A DNA stretch of 12,090 nt from JAWOJB01 sp046484325 (GTDB lineage Bacteria; Actinomycetota; Acidimicrobiia; Spongiisociales; ZC4RG35), in the NCBI GenBank assembly GCA_046484325.1, contig JAWOJB010000103.1:1-12090 (forward strand). The letters run 5' to 3'. How positions within the stretch are numbered: the first letter of the stretch is position 1; each line of letters opens with the position of its first letter. Below are positions 6,441 through 12,090 of this stretch, in pieces. Position numbers and translations under genes: made by a program. The notes beneath the pieces are model-generated. The model saw only the letters and a program-made list of their open reading frames with translations, had not been told where the DNA came from and did no database searches.

Positions 6441-7345
6441 CAGGCGTCATCCCCCCGAACCAGGTGCAGATACACGTCCTCGAGGGTTGGCCGCGCGACG
6501 TCCATGTCGTCGGGGACGAGCCCCCTCTCGACCAATGCCTTGCCGATCAGCGGGACGATCGATGGCCGACCCCGGACCTGCGCTCGTGACCCCCGCATCT
6601 CGACCGTGTGGACCCCCGGGACCCGCAGGAGGAAGCCGACATCGCCGACCCCCGCGCTGAAGTTGACTGTCACATCGCCGCCGTGGCTCGCCACCAACCC
6701 GGCCGGCGTGCCAGAGGCCACCACCCGGCCCTGGTGGATGACGGCCAGCCGGTCGCACAGCCGGTCGGCCTCGTCCATGAAGTGGGTGACGAGGACGACC
6801 GTGGTTCCGGCACCCCTGATGCGTTCGATCAGCTCCCACGTCGCCCGCCGGGCGGCCGGGTCGAGCCCGGTCGTCATCTCGTCGAGGAACACCACCCGGG
6901 GGCCGTTCACCAGCGCCAGGGCGACCAGCAGGCGCTGGCGCTGACCTCCCGACAGGCTCCCGAACGACGCCCCTGCCTTCTCGGAGAGCCCCCACTCTGC
7001 CATCACCGTCCGCCAGGGCGGGCCGCCGGCCTGGAGTGAGGAGAAGAGGTCGAGCGCCTCCCAGACCTTCATCCGGTGCGGGAGCGACGACTCCTGCAAC
7101 TGGGAGCCGATCAGGGTTCGCAGCCGATCGAACTCGTGTTGGGGATCGAGGCCGAGCACCTCGATGCAGCCGGCGTCGGGACGGCGGAGCCCCTGGATGC
7201 ACTCGACGCTGGTGGTCTTGCCTGCCCCGTTCGGTCCCAGCAGGCCGAAGATCTCCGCCTCGTGAACCTCGAAGGACACGTCGGCGACCGCCTGGAGCTC
7301 GCCGTAACGCTTCGAAAGGCCAACAACGGTCACCACTGGCTTCAT
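6440..7345 (-). CDS. ABC transporter ATP-binding protein, DrrA-like
   Basis: About 301 residues. Walker A is GPNGAGKTT (37-45), the signature is LSGGQRQRL (131-139), Walker B is VVFLDEMTTGLDP (151-163), and the H-loop is VTHFMDEADRL (186-196). The Q-loop region follows SQLQES (81-86). The C-terminal extension with PTLEDVYLHLVRGDDA is typical of DrrA/CcmA-like exporter ATPases. It energises the permease encoded next. An in-frame GTG at 7351 is an alternative start; ATG 7345 is preferred because it begins the conserved MKPVVTVVGLSKRYG strand. A TACAAC hexamer lies just upstream of both starts and would give a leaderless or very short leader transcript if it is a -10 box. This is weak evidence. 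It is probably the first gene of the four-gene minus-strand operon, divergent from the tRNA. Confidence 0.94.
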   Translation of the reverse strand: MKPVVTVVGLSKRYGELQAVADVSFEVHEAEIFGLLGPNGAGKTTSVECIQGLRRPDAGCIEVLGLDPQHEFDRLRTLIGSQLQESSLPHRMKVWEALDLFSSLQAGGPPWRTVMAEWGLSEKAGASFGSLSGGQRQRLLVALALVNGPRVVFLDEMTTGLDPAARRATWELIERIRGAGTTVVLVTHFMDEADRLCDRLAVIHQGRVVASGTPAGLVASHGGDVTVNFSAGVGDVGFLLRVPGVHTVEMRGSRAQVRGRPSIVPLIGKALVERGLVPDDMDVARPTLEDVYLHLVRGDDA

Positions 7346-7473
7346 GACCACACTGTTGTACCTGCCGCCACCAGGTGTCGGTAGAGGCTCGCGGTCTGCT
7401 GGAGACCGTGCGTACCCCGCGGGACTGAGTCACCTCGTCGCGCCTGCGCCGCCCCGACCGTAGAGTTCGGCCA

Positions 7474-7546
7474 GGGCCTCTAGCTCAACTGGCAGAGCAG
7501 CGGGCTTTTAACCCGTTGGTTGTGGGTTCGAGTCCCACGGGGCCCA
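7474..7546 (+). tRNA. tRNA-Lys (anticodon UUU)
   Basis: A full cloverleaf can be read. The acceptor pairs GGGCCTC (7474-7480) with GGGGCCC (7539-7545), with one G-U. The D arm is GCTC...GAGC. The anticodon stem is GCGGG/CCCGT around loop CTTTTAA (7505-7511), so the anticodon is TTT at 7507-7509. The T arm is GTGGG-TTCGAGT-CCCAC and the discriminator is A at 7546. CCA is not encoded (ACCTC follows). A TAGAGT at 7461-7466 could be its -10 box, but no clear -35 is seen. Confidence 0.96.
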
Positions 7547-7553
7547 CCTCTGA

Positions 7554-7576
7554 AAACCCAAGCGCCATCTGGGTTT
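7554..7576 (+). terminator. Hairpin after tRNA-Lys, possible weak terminator
   Basis: AAACCCA (7554-7560) and TGGGTTT (7570-7576) form a perfect 7-bp stem with a 9-nt loop, 8 nt after the tRNA. A real U-tract is missing, so it may act as a processing or termination hairpin only. The remaining stretch up to 7674 holds no supportable gene. Confidence 0.4.
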
Positions 7577-7675
7577 CCGGGGGTCGCGGCTTCTCGCGAA
7601 ATTCTGGCTTACCCGGTTTTGTCCGTCGTTTGTCCGTCCGATTCTTGTGCGACTTCGGTTCATGATGGTCATTGT

Positions 7676-7754
7676 GGCTCCGGTAGGTGCCTGACACTTT
7701 CGGGACGCGGCTCCGGTAGGTGGGCGACAGCGGCTCCGGTAGGTGGGTGACACC
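7676..7754 (+). repeat. Three tandem left-end repeats of the IS
   Basis: The 14-mer GGCTCCGGTAGGTG occurs exactly at 7676-7689, 7709-7722 and 7732-7745, with spacings of 33 and 23 bp. Each is followed by a related N3-GACA tail (CCTGACA, GGCGACA, GGTGACA). They lie directly upstream of the transposase gene and are probably transposase-binding sites. They may also serve as operator sites controlling its own promoter. Confidence 0.85.
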
Positions 7755-7797
7755 TCCTGGTTCCATCCTCCTCTGATTGTTGTGAGGAGGTCTTGTC

Positions 7798-9261
7798 TTG
7801 TTGGTGGAGCTGGGTGTCGTGGAGCAGCGTTATCGGGCGGTGTTGGAGGTCCTGGGGGGAGCGGCGGTGACGGATGTGGCCCGCCGGTTTGGGGTTGCTC
7901 GGCAGACGGTGCATGGGTGGCTGCGTCGTTACGCCTCTGACGGGTTGGCCGGTCTGGTGGATCGGAGCTCGAAACCGGTGTCGTGTCCGCATCAGATGCC
8001 GGCTGTGATCGAGGCTCGGATGGTGGAGATGCGGCGGGCTCATCCGGGTTGGGGTCCTCGGACGATCGTCTATCACTTGGAGCGGGAGGGTGTGGAGCCG
8101 GTGCCGTCTCGTTCGGCGGTGTGTCGGGCTCTGGTGCGCCATCGCCTGGTGGATCCGCAGCAGAGGAGGAGGCGCCGGTCGGATTACAGGCGGTGGGAGC
8201 GGGCCCGGGCGATGGAGTTGTGGCAGATGGACATCATGGGTGGGGTGTTCTTGTCTGATGGCTCCGAGTTGAAGGTGGTGACCGGGATCGACGATCACTC
8301 CCGGTTCTGTGTGTCGGCGCTGGTGGTGAGAAGAGCGACGGCGGGGCCGGTGTGTGACGCTCTGGCCGAGGCGATGCGCCGTCACGGTGTGCCGGATCAG
8401 GTTTTGACTGACAATGGGAAGGTGTTCAGCGGCCGGTTCGGGCCGGGGAAGGGTGAGGTGTTGTTTGATCGGATCTGCCGGGAGAACGGGATCAGGCATC
8501 TGTTGACCGCTCCTCGGTCGCCGACCACGACGGGGAAGGTGGAACGCTTCCACAAGACCCTGAAGAAAGACTTCCTGGCCGGGAGATCCTTTGAGAGCAT
8601 CGAGGAGGCTCAGGCTGGGATCGACGGCTGGGTGGAGGAATACAACCATCGCCGGCCGCATCAGGGGATCGGGGATGTGCCACCGGTCCGCCGGTTCGAG
8701 TTGGTGGTTTCCGAACCGTTCGAAGTGATCGCCGGGGAAGGCGATGAACCGGTCGACGAGGGTCAGGATCGCACCGAGCGTCGGGTGACTCGCCGGGTGG
8801 GTGCTGGGGGTCGGATCAGTCTGGCCAGACACGGCTATCACGTGGGCCGGTGGCTGGCCGGGGAGACCGTCGAGGTGGCCATCTCAGACGACGGGCTGAT
8901 CGAGATCTCCCATCGGGGTGTGCTGGTCGCTTCCCACGTGCGGCAGCATCAGGTCGAGGACGAGCCCGCTGCCATGCGAACGTTTCAGCGGGCCCGCCCA
9001 GCCAGGCCGGAGACGGTGGGCAGGCCGGTGGTTCGGAAGGTGGACTCGTCGGGCAACATTTCGTTCGCGGCCACGGTGTATCGGGTCGGGAACCGCTACC
9101 GGCTCACCTCGGTCGAGGTGCGGGTGGTGGGTGACACCGTCGAGATCTCCCAGGCCGGGCGGCTGATCCGTACCCACGTCGCAAAGCATGATCCGGCCAA
9201 GGCGCATGGGGCGTTCGCCAACCCCGGCGGCCGGCCCCGCCGGGTCAACGCCGCCTCATAA
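7798..9261 (+). CDS. IS481-family DDE transposase with duplicated C-terminal domain
   Basis: A 487-residue protein. The start TTG at 7798 has a clear ribosome binding site, GAGGAGG (7784-7790), 7 nt upstream. Residues about 10-60 form a helix-turn-helix (AAVTDVARRFGVARQTVHGWLRRYASDGLAGL). A second helical DNA-binding region follows (HPGWGPRTIVYHL). The rve/RNase-H-like core carries the catalytic triad at D145 (WQMDIMGG), D205 (LTDNGKVF) and E249 (TGKVERFHKT), then EYNHRRPHQGIG. All three acidic residues are present and the frame is intact, so it may be active. Residues about 336-384 and 416-464 are two related beta-rich repeats (GRISLARHGYHVGR... and GNISFAATVYRVGN..., both ending in I-S-H/Q-G-R/V-L-x-x-H-V-x-x-H type strings). 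This makes the protein longer than typical IS481 transposases. Confidence 0.94.
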   Translation: MLVELGVVEQRYRAVLEVLGGAAVTDVARRFGVARQTVHGWLRRYASDGLAGLVDRSSKPVSCPHQMPAVIEARMVEMRRAHPGWGPRTIVYHLEREGVEPVPSRSAVCRALVRHRLVDPQQRRRRRSDYRRWERARAMELWQMDIMGGVFLSDGSELKVVTGIDDHSRFCVSALVVRRATAGPVCDALAEAMRRHGVPDQVLTDNGKVFSGRFGPGKGEVLFDRICRENGIRHLLTAPRSPTTTGKVERFHKTLKKDFLAGRSFESIEEAQAGIDGWVEEYNHRRPHQGIGDVPPVRRFELVVSEPFEVIAGEGDEPVDEGQDRTERRVTRRVGAGGRISLARHGYHVGRWLAGETVEVAISDDGLIEISHRGVLVASHVRQHQVEDEPAAMRTFQRARPARPETVGRPVVRKVDSSGNISFAATVYRVGNRYRLTSVEVRVVGDTVEISQAGRLIRTHVAKHDPAKAHGAFANPGGRPRRVNAAS

Positions 9262-9273
9262 CCCGTCACCGAG

Positions 9274-9318
9274 TGTCGTGTAGGTGCCGGAGCCAACCTG
9301 TCGTGCGGGTACCGAGAC
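9274..9318 (-). repeat. Two right-end repeat units of the IS
   Basis: Units at 9274-9294 (TGTCGTG-TAGGTG-CCGGAGCC) and 9299-9318 (TGTCGTG-CGGGTA-CCGAGAC) are similar to each other. Reversed, they resemble the left-end units in their flanks (GGCTCCGG ... GACA). In the inner unit the central TAGGTG keeps plus-strand orientation while the flanks are inverted. Confidence 0.6.
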
Positions 9319-9593
9319 TTGACATCCGTCTCCAGTCCGTTGGTCGGGAGTGTCGGTGGAGCGGCGTACGCCCAATCCGCTGGTCGCAGACCGGAAACGA
9401 GAGGTCGGGGTCGAAAGCAGCCCACTGCACACGCACCCGGCCTCGGGTGGGCAGAGCATGAGGGTGAGGTACCTGTAGGCGACGATCCGGTGCCGACACC
9501 GGCGGCCACAAGACCGGCAAACGTCGACCACTTTCGGCTTCGGGTTGTTCCTCGAACGTCTACTCCGGGGATGTGCCATCGACCGGCGTCGCA
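9319..9593. other. Intergenic stretch with no supportable gene
   Basis: All six frames contain open stretches, but none shows a recognisable domain, a ribosome binding site or actinobacterial codon bias. A minus-strand frame from 9579 encodes a short Cys-rich string (CRSCGRRC...LCPPEAGCVC) but reads on into the IS, so I do not call it. It may be a decayed remnant of DNA that flanked the IS insertion. Confidence 0.5.
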
Positions 9594-9863
9594 TCAACCC
9601 GATGCCGGGCCTGTCGCGGTAGCGGCCAGGTGCGCCCGCAGGACTGCCAGGTCGCCCGCGGCGGGCGGTCGGGTCGGGTCGAGCCAGCTCTCGAGGGCCT
9701 CCCGGCAGGTGAGATCGATGCCGGGCTTCCGTAACACGGCAAGGCAGATCGCGGCGATCTCGAGATCGGTCGGGTCGCCGTCCTCCCACGCCTCGGCGAT
9801 CAGTGGCAAGAAGGGGGCGAGCCGCTCGTCGGCAAGACTCCGTGCGAGTTCGGTCGTGGTCAT
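9594..9863 (-). CDS. Small TerB-like / acyl-CoA-oxidase N-terminal-like protein
   Basis: An 89-residue, acidic, helical protein. The start ATG at 9863 has a near-perfect Shine-Dalgarno AGGAGG six nt upstream, which fixes the start and supports it being a real gene. The pattern FLPLIAEAWEDGDPTDLEIAAICLAVL (about 18-44), then REALESWLDPTRPPAAGDLAVLRAHL (about 54-79), recalls the TerB-like helical domain found at the N-terminus of some acyl-CoA oxidase/dehydrogenase-like proteins (from memory; uncertain). Here it stands alone and ends about ten residues after that block, with no dehydrogenase body downstream. It may therefore be a free-standing small regulator, or the surviving front of a longer gene lost near the IS. 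A 16-bp palindrome lies just upstream (9886-9901). Function unknown. Confidence 0.7.
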   Translation of the reverse strand: MTTTELARSLADERLAPFLPLIAEAWEDGDPTDLEIAAICLAVLRKPGIDLTCREALESWLDPTRPPAAGDLAVLRAHLAATATGPASG

Positions 9864-9885
9864 GTCATACCTCCTCCTCACCTCA

Positions 9886-9901
9886 ACGCCCGATCGGGCG
9901 T
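9886..9901. promoter_or_regulatory. 16-bp perfect palindrome upstream of the small gene, candidate operator
   Basis: ACGCCCGA-TCGGGCGT is a perfect inverted repeat, 23 bp upstream of the ATG at 9863 and next to its ribosome binding site. It could be a repressor operator for the small gene, or a 5'-leader hairpin. The rest of 9902-10061 shows no gene; TTGACG occurs near 9929 but without a clear -10 partner. Confidence 0.5.
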
Positions 9902-10061
9902 GGCCGTGCCGGAATGTCGTGGAGGCGACGCTTGACGGTTCGGTGGGGGCGACCACACGTCGGTCCTTCCGGCGCTACCGGGAATCGTGCCGGGTCACCC
10001 GGAGGTTCAGACAGGCGAGAGTCAAGAGTCTGTCGTGTGACGAGCCCCAGGGGGTGGGTGG

Positions 10062-10844
10062 GTGTCCGGGCTGGTTGGGAGAGAAGAGGTACCCCGTGAG
10101 CGCCGGCGGTTCGTCGCCCTGGCCGGCATGCACCTTGACCTCCACGGACTGGAGTGCGTCGACCCCACCGAACGGTACGTGGTGACGCCCCTTCACGAGG
10201 GCCTGGCCGACGTCCTCGCCCTGTTGCGGCTCCCGTTGGATCTGCGGTTCGCGGCGCGTGACGAGCTGTTCAGCTGGCCTTCGGTGGGCCGGTACCTGGC
10301 GAGCGCACGGCACCCGCGGATCGACACCACTCCGTCGGTGGGCTCGAGCCTCCGGTTCTTCCGGGAGGCCGGCCGGGTGTTCGAGGAGGGGGACAGCCTG
10401 CTGGTTTTCGCCCAGGGTTCGATCCTCGGACTGGAGGTGGCATTCCGATCGGGCGCCATGCGTGTCGCCCGCCGCTTCGGTCGGCCGCTGCTCCCGGTGG
10501 TCCTTACCGGTTCGCATCGGATCTGGGAGCACCCGTTCTCGCCGGTGATCCGCTTCGGTCAGACGGTGTCTATGCGGGTCCTCGATCCCATCCCTCCCGG
10601 CCTGCTCGACGCCGCCGGGTTCCGGCACCTGGAGCGAGACATGAAGCGGATGGCGATGGAGAACGCGGCGGCACCACCACGCCGGTACCGGCCGGAGCGA
10701 GACGGATGGTGGGACGGCTACGGCTTGGAGATCGACCCCGACTTTCCCGACCTACGAGCTCGGCTCGCCGCGCATCGAATGGCCGTCGCAGCGGGTGCGT
10801 CCCCGGTCGGCGGCTCGGGAACGGGGGCATCGTCGCCTTCCTGA
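10062..10844 (+). CDS. PlsC-like acyltransferase family protein
   Basis: A 260-residue protein of the glycerolipid acyltransferase (PlsC/LPLAT) superfamily, whose members transfer acyl chains to lysophospholipids or glycerol phosphates at the membrane. The catalytic HX4D box is TPLHEGLAD (H45, D50). LRFAARDELFSWPSVGRYL (61-79) matches the second block. The third block, usually FPEGT, reads FAQGS (116-120): the conserved Glu is Gln118. RPLLPVVLTGSHRIW (141-155) fits the fourth block. A low-complexity Gly/Ser tail ends the protein. The start is uncertain. GTG 10062 gives a short N-terminus without a clear ribosome binding site, and ATG 10128 is an alternative. The DUF427 gene follows 73 nt later on the same strand, possibly cotranscribed. 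The altered motif raises the possibility of changed acceptor specificity or reduced activity. Confidence 0.78.
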   Translation: MSGLVGREEVPRERRRFVALAGMHLDLHGLECVDPTERYVVTPLHEGLADVLALLRLPLDLRFAARDELFSWPSVGRYLASARHPRIDTTPSVGSSLRFFREAGRVFEEGDSLLVFAQGSILGLEVAFRSGAMRVARRFGRPLLPVVLTGSHRIWEHPFSPVIRFGQTVSMRVLDPIPPGLLDAAGFRHLERDMKRMAMENAAAPPRRYRPERDGWWDGYGLEIDPDFPDLRARLAAHRMAVAAGASPVGGSGTGASSPS

Positions 10845-10917
10845 CGGTTGCCGGCCGAAGGGGAATCTCCCGGGTCGGGATCGAGTTGTGCATCGTGTCC
10901 CCAGAGTCGAGGGTGAG

Positions 10918-11694
10918 ATGAGCCGAGGTCGTGTGCGGATCGAGGACGGACTGAAACGGGTCCGGGTGTACCTGGACGGCGAGGTGGTCGCCGACACCAC
11001 CGAAGTGAAGTTGGTGTGGGAGAAGCCCTACTACCCCGTCTACTACTTCCCCGAGGACGACGTTCGCCTCGAGCGGCTGACCCCGTCCGGTCGGGCCGAA
11101 CGGTCGCCCAGCCGGGGCACGGTGGAGCACTTCGACGTGGAGGGGTCCCGGCGGGTGGCGGCGGAGGCGGCCTACCGGCATCCCGACTCGCCGCTCGAGG
11201 AGCTGCGCGGGCTCGTCGCCTTTCGTTGGGACGCCATGGACGCCTGGTTCGAGGAGGACGAGGAGGTGTTCGTCCACGCCCGCGACCCCTACACCCGGGT
11301 GGACGTGCTCGCCAGCTCACGCCACGTCCGGGTGGAGGTGGGTGGGGTTCCCGTCGCCGATTCCCGTAACGGCCGGTTCCTGTTCGAGACCGGCCTCCCG
11401 GTCCGGCGGTACCTCCCCAAGACCGATGTTCGGATGGATCTCCTCAGGCCGACCGAGACGGTCACCCGCTGTCCCTACAAGGGGACCGCCGAGTACTGGT
11501 CGGTGGTGGTGGGCGACCAGGTCTTCGAGGACCTGGCTTGGAGCTATCCGGCCCCGTTCGCCGAAAGCGCGGGGGTCGCCGGGCTGATCAGCTTCTACGA
11601 CGAGAAGGTCGACGTCTACGTCGATGGCGTGCTCCAGCCTCGCCCCCAGACGATCTTCTCGGCCGGGAAGGCAACGGGCGAGAGCGCCGCCTGA
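10918..11694 (+). CDS. Two-domain DUF427 protein
   Basis: A 258-residue protein made of two DUF427 (NTP_transf_9-like) modules. Module 1 (about 13-120): KRVRVYLDGEVVADTTEVKLVWEKPYYPVYYFPEDDVRLERL...GTVEHFDV...GLVAFRWDAMDAWFEEDEEV. Module 2 (about 136-240): HVRVEVGGVPVADSRNGRFLFETGLPVRRYLPKTDVRMDLLRPTETVTRCPYKGTAEYWSVVVGDQVFEDLAWSYPAP...GLISFYDEKVDVYVDG. Module 2 follows the family consensus (DVRMDLLRPT, C-xYKGxA-YW, AWSYP, ISFYxxKVDVYVDG) much more closely than module 1, where the cysteine/KG block is replaced. The fold is a compact beta structure and the biochemical role is not known. The start ATG 10918 follows AGGGTGAG; in-frame GTG 10888 is an alternative. It lies downstream of the acyltransferase. 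Confidence 0.88.
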   Translation: MSRGRVRIEDGLKRVRVYLDGEVVADTTEVKLVWEKPYYPVYYFPEDDVRLERLTPSGRAERSPSRGTVEHFDVEGSRRVAAEAAYRHPDSPLEELRGLVAFRWDAMDAWFEEDEEVFVHARDPYTRVDVLASSRHVRVEVGGVPVADSRNGRFLFETGLPVRRYLPKTDVRMDLLRPTETVTRCPYKGTAEYWSVVVGDQVFEDLAWSYPAPFAESAGVAGLISFYDEKVDVYVDGVLQPRPQTIFSAGKATGESAA

Positions 11695-11702
11695 CCGGGC
11701 CA

Positions 11703-11719
11703 CCGCCCCCACGGGGCGG
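11703..11719. terminator. GC hairpin between convergent genes, possible bidirectional terminator
   Basis: CCGCCCC (11703-11709) pairs perfectly with GGGGCGG (11713-11719) across a 3-nt loop. It lies 8 nt after the DUF427 stop and before the stop of the convergent MerR-like fragment. No T-tract follows, as is common in high-GC genomes. Confidence 0.5.
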
Positions 11720-11729
11720 GCACCCGCTG

Positions 11730-11920
11730 TCAAGGCCGGGCGGGGATGATCGAGCAGACGTCTTCGGCCCGGCACACCCGGGAGTCGATCGCCTGGCCTG
11801 CGGCGAGGAGCCGCTCGAGCTCGTCTGCCAGCGACCGGAGCTGTTCGATGCGCCCGGCCACCTCCTGCCGTCGCGCCTGGAGCAGGTGGCGGGTGAGGCG
11901 CCATGCGACCACACCCGGAT
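11730..11920 (-). pseudogene. MerR-family regulator, C-terminal fragment (N-terminal half missing)
   Basis: The minus-strand frame ending at TGA 11730-11732 gives a helical stretch, WRLTRHLLQARRQEVAGRIEQLRSLADELERLLAAG, then a Cys pair CRAEDVCSII. This matches the dimerisation helix and C-terminal Cys-x(5)-Cys-S-I-I tail of metal- or redox-responsive MerR regulators (compare the Cys-x(7)-Cys-P-I-I tail of CueR). The winged-helix DNA-binding N-terminus is absent. Upstream of about 11920 the frame turns into unrelated codons, while a TauE/SafE-like sequence is read in another frame. The fragment is therefore truncated by a rearrangement or a sequence junction. It converges on DUF427. Confidence 0.65.
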
Positions 11921-11924
11921 CGGC

Positions 11925-12090
11925 GCGTGCGTCAGTCCCAGATGTTTGTTGAAGAACGAGTACAGCCCGAGGCCGATGGTGAGAATGCCGAGCGCGCGGC
12001 GCGCCAGATCATCCGGCACGTCGAGGATAAAGGCCGCGCCGAGGATCACGCCCGGCAGGCCGGCGGCGAGAATGAACAACGAGAATTTCC
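11925..12090 (-). CDS. TauE/SafE-like membrane protein fragment, partial
   Basis: The minus-strand frame entering from the right edge gives LFILAAGLPGVILGAAFILDVPDDLARRALGILTIGLGLYSFFNKHLGLTHAP, two hydrophobic segments separated by a polar loop. This fits an internal or terminal piece of the TauE/SafE (DUF81) permease family, which transports sulfite or organosulfonates. Its start is outside the window and its end is undefined: the open frame runs on into the MerR-like region, which is read properly only in a different frame. Codon use (AAA, CAT, ATT, CTG) and lower GC differ from the rest of the window, suggesting foreign DNA or a chimeric join. The family call is moderate. Confidence 0.55.

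Larger units (their letters stand above)
7675..9295 (+). mobile_element. IS481-like insertion sequence
   Basis: A single DDE transposase gene is bounded by related ends. The left end at 7675 starts TGGCTCCGG-N9-GACACT. The reverse complement of the right end (to 9295) also reads TGGCTCCGG-N9-GACACT. Beyond that the match is poor. No target-site duplication is visible at these boundaries, so the true right boundary may extend to about 9318, where a second related unit occurs. The element sits 128 bp downstream of tRNA-Lys. Confidence 0.8.

Noticed and set aside
7485..7766. Minus-strand frame containing GPVGLEPTT-like peptide
   Set aside because: This string is an antisense reading of the tRNA-Lys gene, a known source of spurious proteins, and not an integrase remnant.
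7669..8841. Minus-strand frame of about 390 residues opposite the transposase
   Set aside because: It is His/Pro/Arg-rich with no domain; the plus-strand transposase with a complete DDE triad explains the region.
9256..9579. Minus-strand frame with a Cys-rich string (CRSCGRRC, LCPPEAGCVC)
   Set aside because: It has no ribosome binding site and no known zinc-finger layout, and it runs into the IS right end and the transposase 3' end. It is probably chance or a remnant.
1..12090. CRISPR array
   Set aside because: No set of regularly spaced identical repeats with unique spacers is present; the three left-end IS repeats are uneven and adjacent to the transposase.

Overview
The window is GC-rich, with GTG/TTG starts, 1-4 nt gene overlaps and an LigD-type polymerase. 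This suggests a high-GC actinobacterium. An Acidimicrobiia-like lineage is my guess, and the sequence itself does not prove it.

Layout: (1) 1-1242, plus strand: the 3' part of a delta-1-pyrroline-5-carboxylate/aldehyde dehydrogenase gene, overlapped by a small NAD(P)-binding oxidoreductase gene. (2) 1306-3363, minus strand: a CFA-synthase-like methyltransferase followed 9 nt later by a divergent HisA-like TIM barrel with substituted catalytic positions and a C-terminal extension. Two copies of a 50-bp hairpin-forming repeat, in inverted orientation, flank this pair. (3) 3460-7345, minus strand: a probable four-gene operon of ABC ATPase, ABC-2 permease, VOC protein, and a fusion of an endonuclease-IV-like barrel with an LigD-type primase-polymerase. 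(4) 7474-7546: tRNA-Lys(UUU). (5) About 7675-9295: an IS481-like insertion sequence with unusual multi-copy terminal repeats and a transposase whose C-terminal domain is duplicated. (6) 9296-10917: an AT-richer, mostly gene-less stretch, a small TerB-like protein gene with a strong ribosome binding site and a 16-bp palindrome upstream, then a PlsC-like acyltransferase with an altered motif. (7) 10918-11694: a two-domain DUF427 protein. (8) 11730-12090: the C-terminal part of a MerR-type regulator abutting, in another frame, a fragment of a TauE/SafE-like membrane protein. This is a junction that may be a rearrangement or an assembly chimera.

How they work together: the most system-like unit is region 3. 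Tight spacing suggests the efflux pump, a small-molecule-binding VOC protein and a two-domain DNA repair enzyme are co-expressed, as expected for a response to a DNA-damaging small molecule. That link is inference. Region 2 is a second linked pair, whose substrate or product cannot be read from sequence.
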